This document shows positions 55,787 to 64,000 of a stretch of DNA of 64,000 nt, piece after piece. Each line of letters starts with the position of its first letter. Position 1 is the first letter of the stretch. The position numbers and the translations under genes are program-made. This DNA is from Melieria omissa. Lineage: Eukaryota; Arthropoda; Insecta; Diptera; Ulidiidae. A model generated the notes under the pieces. That model saw only the letters and a program-made list of their open reading frames with translations, made no database searches and was not told where the DNA came from. Location: the NCBI GenBank assembly GCA_963971225.1, contig OZ020270.1, forward strand, positions 31,133,823-31,197,822, read 5' to 3'.

Positions 55787-58432
55787 GGGACAGCTTTATT
55801 TGCAACCTTCTGGTAGGTTGGGCATTTGTAGCTGCCAGCCGCGTGTTTGCCGCTGCAAAGTGCGCATTTCTCCTTATTAGCGCAGCCTGCGGCTTTGTGT
55901 CCACGTTCTCCGCACTTCCTGCACATGTCCGATCTGTCTGCTGCTTCCTTGTAGTGTTGTGCCATGTGCCCATAGCCCCAGCATTTGAAGCAGCACCTGC
56001 GCGACACAGATTCTCGTACCCTACACGAAGCCCATCCAATGCGTACTCGTTCCGAGTTCAGAACTTTCTTGGCATCCGCTGCTGGCAAATATATGTAAGC
56101 AGTTTGCGTGCCATTGCTGTTTTTCCGCATATTACGCACTGTCGCACAGTGGTCGGACTTATATGGGCAAAGCGGTCAAAAATACTTCTAGCAGAGATAT
56201 CAGCCTGAAACTTTGGTAACTTGTTTTTAAGAATGTGGCAATTATTTCATGTGAAAATGGGCGTGGTCGGACATCTATACGCCTGCCCCATGTAAGGAAA
56301 TGATAAAAAATTTGTTTCTTTTTTGTTTTTAATGAGAAACAAATTGTTTCCAAGATTTTGCTCGACAAAATTCATATATAGCCAGGCTCAGAGGAGCAAC
56401 CGGAGGGGGTTGCGGGGTTCAAACCCCCAAATCAAAAAATTGCTTGTGAAAATTATGATCTCAAACAGTATTAGGCCCAAAGTGGTATGCAAAACCCCCC
56501 AAAATGAAATCCTGTGTGCGTCACTGTACAGGTAATTAACTCAAAACGGAGCGTGAATTAAAATTTTATGAACAGAAGGTGGAAGCCAGTACCATTGATA
56601 CATCTCTATCTCTTAGCAGTGTCGAGCGCATATTTCCTTAATTTTTCAACATTTATGTTTTAATCTGAAAACATAGCTTTAGCTTTAACATACAATTTAG
56701 CACTTGTATAAATCATATTTTATCTTGATATATCTCAAAATTTGATTAGAAAAAGTTTTCCATACGACACATTTTTAACTGATCGTTCCTGTGGCAGCTA
56801 TATGTTACAGTTGGGCGATCTTGTTCAAGTTTAGTTATGCGATTCAGTATTACATAGAAATGTCAAATACGACATTTTGTGAGAATGTCTTTCAAAATGC
56901 ATATCTTGTTATGTCATTTCTTCTGCCAGATTTACTAATTTTCCCACATTGTGGGGTCTGAAACCGCTTTGCTCCATTTTCTCCTTCCACATTTGGACAT
57001 GAAACCTCTTTAACATTACCAAAAAAAAACCAAAACTGTCCCCACAGAACCTATGATAACAAAAATATTTACATATGTAAATAGTGTCAGCCACCGTATA
57101 TAAAAATTGGTTTAAAGGTGAAATTAAAATAGAAAAATAAAAAAGTTGCAATACGCATTATATTAACATCACCTTACTTAAAAACAACAACACAAACAAA
57201 CAACAATACCACCGCACAAAATGCCAAGCTTCTTTTGCACTTCTGGGTTTGCGCCCCATTTTTAATACAGGCACTCAGTCTATGAAAGATTGCACGAAGC
57301 CTGGCAAATTCTGGCAGCTGAAACTAACACATTATAATCTTAAAACGTGCCTTAGTATTCGGAAAAAAAGATCAATGGGGGCAACGAGAGGGAACACAAC
57401 TAAAACTTTAAGTGAAATTCTGGGAGTCAGACGAAAAACACAGAATATAGTAGTTGTAAATTTTGATTTTTGTTTTTAAGTAGACTTCAATTTAAATATA
57501 TCTCATTAACTAAAATTAAGTTAAATACTTGTATGTTCAATACCCTTTTTATTAATTTTAAATTTGGTGATTTTTTAATAAAGTTTTAACACTTCAAAAT
57601 TGATTATTGTAAAACGCTGCTCACATTGCACTAATCAAGTGAACAAATGTTCTCACTTCTGATGCTATTTTCAGAAAGTACCGCAAGAATCAAACCAAAA
57701 AAAATTTACCGTTAGAAAGCTTGATTATATAGGAGACTATGTAGTTACTTTTCATTTTAAAATTTGGACTTTGAATTTTTTATTTTTGGCCTATGGGAGC
57801 GACCACAGTGTGTCGCCTCGTCTGGCCGCTTAATGCCGCACTGTTGGTGGAACGCCTCGCAGATTTCTGCTGGCGTGGTGATCTCGTCCAGGTCTCTGCA
57901 CTGGATGGTTATGGTGTGTGTCTTAGCCGCTACGATGGCCTCCTCTTTTAGCACTGCTTCAACAGCCGCTTGGTAATCTGCTGCCTTGCTGTCGCTTGTT
58001 TTCCTGAGTTCTATGAACAGCTCGCCTTTAGCCGTCCTGCGCACTGCTTTCACATCCTCGCCCAGCGCCTTCAGTGACTCGCTCGTCTTTACTCGACGCA
58101 GGATGTCCGCGTATGTCGCTTCTCCTGCCCTAGAAATAATTAGAGCATCTGGTCTGGATCTGATCTCTTTTCTGCGCTCTGCCACTTTTGGGTTTCTTTT
58201 CTGCACCAATTGCCAGCCAATAGTAGCAGTAGGTTTTTGCGATGGCGGCGGCTTACGGCCTTCCACATGATGGGCTAACGTGATTGGCTCACTTTCTTCT
58301 CTACTTGCGCCCGCATTATGATGGCTGTTTTCGCGCGTTTTACCACCGCTAGACTCCACCCATTTTTTCCCCTGTTTCTCTCTTTGCAGATTTTCCCCTC
58401 TTATGCCGGTCGTTTTTTCAATCGCGTTGTGG
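55783..58432 (-). pseudogene. R1-clade ORF1, split by a Transib-like element
   Basis: N-terminal half 58432-57811: basic region, then an RRM-like part (RPDALIISRAGEATYADILR, KGELFIELRK). C-terminal half 56144-55783: three zinc knuckles. The first is CFKCWGYGHMAQHY, where the last Cys has become Tyr; the others are CRKCGERGHKAAGC and CALCSGKHAAGSYKC. The 1.67-kb insertion separates the halves. The true start codon is lost with the 5' truncation. Confidence 0.83.
56145..57810. mobile_element. Transib-like non-autonomous element with RSS-like ends
   Basis: 1666 bp. Left end CACAGTGGTCGGACTT, right end (inverse) CACTGTGGTCGCTCCC. Exact 5-bp duplication TGTCG (56140-56144 and 57811-57815). A CACWRTG heptamer with a 5-bp duplication is characteristic of Transib, the relatives of the RAG1 recombinase. 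The interior is AT-rich with no transposase. One short frame (57249-57479) shows nothing recognisable. Confidence 0.72.
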
Positions 58433-59759
58433 TGGTTGTGTGTGCGACTGAATATGGTGTTTGTGTGAGCGTGCAAGGTCACTTTGGTAAAGTGATTGTG
58501 GGCAGTGTCTACTGCAAGTATGGTGAGCCTCTAGAGCCCTACTTGGACTATCTTGACACGGTGTTCCGTCTAGCAGGCGGCACACCTGTCCTGATAGATA
58601 TGGATGCGAATGCCACATCTCCGCTGTGGTTCAGTAAGATATCGCGGCATTCTGCCGGCTACCAGAGCCACGGTAGGGGTGAGGCAATGAGTGAATGGTT
58701 GGTTCCGCGAGACATTGTTGTTCTCAACGAACCAAGTGAATGGTACACGTTTGACGGGCCTAGAGGGGTAAGTGATATTGACGTGACGCTTGTGAATGGG
58801 GCAGCGAGCAGAATGTTTGAATTCAGCTGACGTGTCCGAGGTGGGTGGGGTATAAGTGATCACAATTTGAACGAAATTGTGATTACTGTGCCTGCCCACA
58901 GTATGACTGAAAGGGCGGGTGTGTGCGAAAGGCGATGGCGCACCTGTGGTGTGAATTGGGAAACTTATGGTTTCCATGTTCGTGAAGTGGTCACGGAAGT
59001 GCCACTTAGTGAGTTTGAATGCATGGATGTGGACGACCAGGTCGCTCGTCTTAACAAGTGTGTCTGGCGTGTGAATGACAGTATGCTTCAAAAATGGGAG
59101 TGGTGAATCAGAGGGGGTGAAGTGGTGGACGAGTGAGCTGAGTGCAAAGAGGCGGTCGGTCAGGCGTCTGAGACGTAAGTTTCAGCGCGCCCGGGTGCCA
59201 ATTCTGAGCACTTGGTCCAGCGCAGGTCTGATTTTAATAGGTGTATGAATGAGTATAAGAGTATGCTTGTTCGCGTTAAGGAAGACAATTGGCGGGAATT
59301 TGTGGCAGACCATAGGGATGATCCATGGGGTCATGCCTATGGGATCTGCCGCTCTAAGAGGAAGCAGGTGGAAGTGAGCGCCCTCCGTGTTGGTGACATT
59401 ATGACATCAACATGGAGGGACAGTGTGAACGTTCTCTTAGCCGAGTTCTTTCCTAGGGCGGTTCAGCAGACGCCACCAGCACAAGTGGCAGCTGCTGAGC
59501 CATTAGAAATTGGAGAATTAGAGTATGCATTTGGCCTGGTTAGGTCTAGACGGTCACCGGGTGTCGATGGTTTGACTGGCGAGATGTGCAAAGCCTTGTA
59601 CAAAGTCATTCCGGAGTACTTGGAGGCCATCTACGAGAAATGCCTTAGTGAAGCTTATTTTCCACTCGCGTGGAAAATAGCTAGGGTCGTGGTGCTCTTG
59701 AAGTCTCCTGATAAGATCAGGACTAAACCCCGTTCTTATCGGGGTATCTGCCTCCTACC

Positions 59760-62700
59760 TTACTTACTTAACTTACTTAACTGGCCATAACAACCCGTTA
59801 TCGGGTTATGGCCTGCCGCAAAACTTCTCTCCAGGCGCCTCTGCTTCGCGCGCGCCTTCTCCAGTTGGTCACACCAAGAGATACCAGGGCCTCTTCCACT
59901 TGGTCCTTCCACCGGAGACACGGCCTCCCTCTTCGCCGTCGACCTCCAACCATCGCATTGAATACCTTTTTCGCCGGAGCTTCGTCGTCCATGCGGCAGA
60001 CATGACCGAGCCAGCGTAGCCGCTGGATGTTAATTCGCTGCGCTATATCCATGTCCTTATACAGCTCATACAGCTCGTTATTGGTTCGTATGCGATAGTC
60101 GTCACCAACCCGAACAGGGCCGAAGATTTTGCGAAGCACCTTCCTCTCGAACACTCCAAGGGCCGCTATGTCGTTTCGTGTCATTGTCCATGCTTCAGCG
60201 CCATAGAGGAGCACGGGCAAGATAAGCGTCCTATAGAGTGAAAGTTTTGTCGGTCGAGAGAGGTCTCTATTTCTCAATCGCCTACCGAGACCGTAGTAGC
60301 ACCTGTTGGCAAGAGTTATCCTTCGCTTTATCTCCAGACTGACATCATTGCTGCTGTTGATGGCGGTGCCAAGGTAGACGAATTCCTTGACAACTTCAAA
60401 AGCATACCTGTCGGCCTCGACGTGAGACCCTAGCCGCTGCGAGTCCTTCGTGTAGACAGCATATACTTCGTCTTGCCCTCATTTACCACCAGACCCATTT
60501 TGGCAGATTCTCTTTCGATAGCCGCAAAGGCAGCAGTGACATCTCGCTTGTTACGTCCGATGACATCAATATCATCAGCGTAAGCAAGGAGCTGGACACT
60601 TTTGTTGAAAATTGTGCCATTACGATGTACACCGGCCTTGCGCAGAACACTCTCCATGGTGAAGTTGAAGAGGTCGCAGGACAAAGGATCGCCCTGTCTG
60701 AAACCTCGAACGGTATCAAAGGGGTCGGAGAGGTCACTTCCAACCTTGACGGAGCTGCGCGTATTGCTCAACGTCGCTCTGCAAAGTCTAACGAGCTTTG
60801 CAGGGATACCAAGTTCAGACAATGCGGCATATAGGCGATCCCTTATCGGGCTATCGAATGCTGCCTTGTAATCGATGAAGAGATGGTGTGTATCGATTTG
60901 GTTCTCATGGGTCTTCTCCAGGATTTGGCGTAGAGTGAATATCTGGTCGATGGTGGACTTACCAGGTCTAAAGCCGCACTGATAAGGTCCAATCAGCGCC
61001 GTGGCTTTAGTCTTTCACATAATACGCTCGTCAGGACCTTGTATGCAATGGGAAGTAGGCTGATACCCCTGTAGTTGGCGCATATTGTTGGGTCGCCTTT
61101 CTTCAGCACAGGACAAAGGGCACTGAGGTTCCAATCGTTGGGCATTCGTTCCTCCAGCCATATTTTGCAAATGAGCTGATGCATGCACCCAATCAGCTCA
61201 CCGCCGCCGGCCTTGAACAATTCAGCTGGTAGCCCATCCGGCCCTGCAGCTTTGTTGTTCTTGAGTCGCTGGATAGCGACCCGGACCTCGTCATGGCTGG
61301 GCGGTGGCACATCCACACCGTCGTCGTCGATTGGTGCCATCTGGACATCTTCACCACTGGCGGTATTGTTCCTTTCGTCGCCTGCGAGCAGCTTGGTGAA
61401 GTGCTCCTTCCACAACCTCAGCACACCCTGCGCATCCGTAACCAGATCCCCGTTTTTGTCTCTGCAAGAAGATGCCCCAGGCTTAAATCCTTCCGTAAGA
61501 CGCTTAACTTTTTGGAAGAATTTTCGGGCGTCATTCCTGCTCCTGCACTACTCGATTTCCTCACGCTCGCGCCTTTCTTGCTCCCGTTTCTTGCGTCTAA
61601 AAAGGCACCTCTCTTTCTTCCTCTCCTCCCGGTATTTTTCTGTCATGGCTCGCGTGGCGGCCGACTGCAGGGTCTTCTTGTATGCAGCATTCTTCACTGC
61701 AGTGGCTGCGCGACACTCTTCATCGTACCATTGGTTCTTTGGTGGTGGGCGTCGAAAACCAAGGACATTTTCTGCGGCGGCGCGCATAGAGTGGGATAAG
61801 TGAGCCCATAATCCGCCGATATCATCAGGTGGAGAGGGGGAGCGACCGAGCTGGTTGGAGAGTTGAGCGGAGTAGGCTTCGGCTACCCCTTGTGATCGCA
61901 GCTTACTGATGTCCAGCTTTCTTCGCAAACTAGGTTGTGCGGTCCTCGCTGCGCAAAGACGCATGCGTACCTTGGCTGCAACAAGGTAGTGGTCCGAGTC
62001 GATGTTGGGTCCTCGGAACGTGCGCACATCTAGAATGCTAGAAGCATGCCTTCCATCAATCACAATGTGATCAATCTGGTTGCGGGTGGATTGATCGGGG
62101 GATAACCAGGTGGCCTTGTGGATATCGAGGTGCTGGAATCTGGTGCTACTAACTACCATGTTTCGTGCCGCGGCGAAATCGATCAGCCTCAGACCGTTGT
62201 TCGAAGTGGTCCCATGGAGGCTGAACTGCCCGACTGTGGGACCAAAGATGCCTTCTCGCCCGACCTTTGCGTTGAAGTCCCCGAGGACAATTTTGACGTC
62301 ATGGGCCGGGCACCTGTCGTAGACATCCTCGAGCTTCGCATAGAAGGCATCCTTGGTCGCATCGTCCTTCTCTTCCGTCGGGGCGTGCGCGCAAATCAGG
62401 CTAATGCTAAAGTATTTAGCTTTGATGCGGATCGAAGCCAGCCGTTCGTTCACCGGAGTGAACCGAGAGACGTGGTGGCGAAGTCTCTTGCTGACCACAA
62501 ATCCGCAGCCAAATTCGCGCTTCTCCGCATGGCAGCCTTGTCCTGTCCATCGCATTTCCTGGATGGCGGTGATGTCAGCCTTACATTTCGTGAGGGCTTC
62601 CGCCAGTTGGATAGAGGCACCTTTCCTATAGAGGGTCCGGACATTCCAGGTGCATATCCTCAAATCATGGTCCTTGAATCGTTTGCTGTGGTCGTCAACA

Positions 62701-62972
62701 TTGTGGGTTCCTTCGGAGGCTTGCTTTTTGGCTTTCATTGGTATTTGGTTTTCCGTGGCGGGCACCAAACCCTGCGCACAACCCAAATTTTAAGTCCTGG
62801 GGATAGGACTCGCTGCACACATTAGTTCACTATTCAGCGGATGCCAAATAGCTATCCAGAAGGGCCGCGCGGAGGCTGTGCATCAGCTTGGATTGGACAG
62901 GGACAAGGATCGTTCTGGCGTTCGCCAGGTTGAACGCAATCAGGGACTTTACCTTTCTGCTCCCTTCCTTCC
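59760..62972 (-). mobile_element. RTE-clade LINE, near full length, inserted in R1 copy 2
   Basis: 3213 bp with an exact 14-bp duplication ATCTGCCTCCTACC (59746-59759 and 62973-62986). The 3' end is a short (TTAAGTAAG) microsatellite tail at 59760-59781, as RTE elements have instead of poly(A). A 3'-end hairpin CGATAACGGGTTGT lies just before. Confidence 0.92.
59798..62786 (-). pseudogene. RTE-clade endonuclease/reverse transcriptase, three breaks
   Basis: Endonuclease at 62670-61900: CTWNVRTLYRKG, IQEMRWTGQG, GDFNAKVGREG, SDHYLVAAKVR. A nonsense TAG at 61548-61550 is followed by the same frame to about 61005 (NNKAAGPDGLPAELFKAGGG, ANYRGISLLPIAYKVL). A frameshift near 61005 leads to the second RT part (IDYKAAFDS, RGFRQGDPLSCDLFN, LLAYADDIDV). 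A further frameshift near 60430 precedes the C-terminal domain (LYGAEAWTMTRNDIAAL, RLRWLGHVCRM, RRGRPCLRWKDQVEE). All domains are present, so decay is recent. Confidence 0.9.
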
Positions 62973-63112
62973 ATCTGCCTCCTACCAGTACTTGGTAAAG
63001 TACTGGAACGGATTATGGTGGATCGGCTTCAAGCGCAACTGGGTGGGCTATCGGATAGACGGTTTGGGTTTCGAAAGAGACTCGGCGTGGAAGATGCGTG
63101 GATGTACCTTGT

Positions 63113-64000
63113 GACCGAAAAGTTTCCGGAAATTCTCATTTAAAATTCGCGCGCTGTATATTTTTCGATATTTTAAGTTTCTGTAGGTTGGTAGCACTGT
63201 CCTTAATTACTATGCCAAAAATGAGCGCGATCTGTAAGACAGTTTGTTTACGGCAGCTGTTGAAACCAGTTCACCTCAGTAGTGCGTTGCGATTTTGTTG
63301 AGAATTTTCCTCAAAATGAGTACCGTGAACAGGTCTCTGTGGACGTGCTTGATCGTGCCAATTCCGATCCAACTTTCATGGAACGCATCATAACTGGTGA
63401 CGAGACATGGGTCTACGAGTACGACATGCAAACAAGCCAACAATTATCGGAATGGAGAGGAAAAGACGAGCCGAAACCGAAAAAACCACGCCAAAGTCGC
63501 TCGAAAATCGAGGTAATGCTGATTGTTTTCTTCGATATTCGTGGTGTGGTGCATCATGAATTCGTCCCTGAAGGACAAACAGTCGGTAAAGACTGTTATT
63601 TGACTGTTTTAAGACGTTTGCGTGAAAATATCCGCCGTAAACGGCCTCAATTGTGAAAGGATAATTCATGGATTTTTCATGACGATAATGCTCCCTCGCA
63701 CCGAGCCAACATTATCAACGATTTTAAGGCCAAACATTCAATAAATACCATCGAACAGCCACCGTATTCACCTGATCTTGCACCATGTGACTTTTTCCTA
63801 TTTCCCAAACTCAAATTACCACTCAGAGGAACGCGTTTTGAATCCATAGAAGACGTAAAACAGAATTCGCAGAGGGAACTCAAAGCCATACCGGAAAGCG
63901 CCTATAAAAAATGTTTTGATGATTGGAAGAAACGTTGGCATATGTGTATCGCTTCTAATGGAGCATATTTTGAAGGAGATAAAATAAATATTGATGAAGA
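63113..64000 (+). pseudogene. Mariner (DD34D) element remnant, runs off the window
   Basis: From 63300 the frame reads transposase: VDVLDRANSDPTFMERIITG, DETWVYEYD (first Asp), then a stop at 63654, HDDNAPSHRA (second Asp), PPYSPDLAPCDFFLFPKLKL (third Asp), and a normal C-terminus to the window edge. The N-terminal DNA-binding half is missing; 63113-63300 holds decayed 5' sequence. It ends the R1 copy 2 sequence at 63112. The right terminus lies beyond 64000. Confidence 0.85.

Larger units (their letters stand above)
52929..58432 (-). mobile_element. R1-clade LINE on minus strand, inserted in R1 copy 2
   Basis: The 3' end carries a 27-nt poly(A) (T-run 52935-52961). A 9-bp duplication TGGTTGTGT flanks it (52920-52928 and 58433-58441). 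The 5' end is truncated inside ORF1. It contains a Transib-like insertion at 56145-57810. Confidence 0.87.
52653..63112 (+). pseudogene. R1-clade LINE copy 2, ORF2 in three pieces
   Basis: Piece 1 (52653-52928): endonuclease start (LQAIQLNCQGAY, ALVQEPYATNGVV). Piece 2 (58442-59759): rest of the endonuclease (VIVGSVYCKYGEPLEPYLDY, IDMDANATSPLW, SDIDVTLVN, a TGA nonsense near 58828, SDHNLNEI), linker, then the first RT motifs (RRSPGVDGLTGEM, RSYRGICLLP). Piece 3 (62973-63112): RT continues (VLGKVLERIMVDRL) until cut by a mariner. Two LINEs occupy the gaps, each with target duplications. Several frameshifts as well. Confidence 0.85.

Noticed and set aside
56395..56435. GGGGTTCAAACCCCC hairpin resembling a tRNA T-arm
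   Set aside because: No acceptor, D or anticodon arm can be built around it.
57249..57479. 76-codon frame inside the Transib-like element
   Set aside because: No recognisable motif and no DDE residues in a Transib-like arrangement; likely chance.

Overview
The window is insect DNA, most likely from a brachyceran fly. The small (~0.95 kb) mitochondrial control region is tephritid-like, but I cannot prove genus or family from sequence alone. It has two very different halves: AT-rich mitochondrial sequence (1-21519), then a dense graveyard of nested nuclear transposable elements (21520-64000). I see no ordinary host gene anywhere.

Mitochondrial half. The ancestral insect gene order is read 1.4 times head to tail, with a period near 15.31 kb. 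Copy A runs from inside nad4 through nad4L, nad6, cob, nad1, rrnL and rrnS to a complete control region (1-6636). A single-copy stretch follows (trnI-nad2-cox1-cox2-atp8/6-cox3-nad3-nad5-nad4, 6637-15314). Copy B then repeats nad4 to a truncated control region (15315-21519). The repeated parts differ by a few percent, and the cob differences are almost all synonymous, so the two versions diverged as working mtDNA. cox3 lacks about 448 bp, nad5 carries a frameshift and nad4 carries three frame-breaking indels. I read this as a nuclear mitochondrial insertion (NUMT) or a chimeric assembly, not a clean functional mtDNA.

Nuclear half. A deleted mariner element (21520-22237) sits exactly at the mitochondrial edge and abuts a 3'-truncated CR1/Jockey-like LINE (minus). 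Then come a piggyBac-type MITE, a foldback element, a Tc1/mariner element with D37E spacing, a second mariner remnant and a SANT-domain fragment. An old insect errantivirus (Gypsy-type, plus strand) spans about 29.1-50.1 kb. It is cut by two hAT elements, a MITE and a 15.7-kb insertion. That insertion is a Ty3/Gypsy element on the minus strand with paired LTRs (33930-34387, 49171-49625) and an ATAT target duplication. Inside it lie a second gag/LTR fragment, an errantiviral RT fragment, an R1-like 5' region split by a long-armed foldback, and an I-clade LINE with an intact 1230-codon ORF (40300-43992).

From 50.4 kb to the end are a tRNA-derived SINE and two R1-clade LINE copies on the plus strand. 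The second R1 copy is interrupted by a minus-strand R1-clade LINE (52929-58432), itself interrupted by a Transib-like element (56145-57810), and further on by an RTE-clade LINE (59760-62972) with a 14-bp target duplication. A mariner remnant closes the window. Target-site duplications fix the order of insertion at most steps. I found no new cellular system; the interest lies in the mtDNA junction and the readable nesting history.
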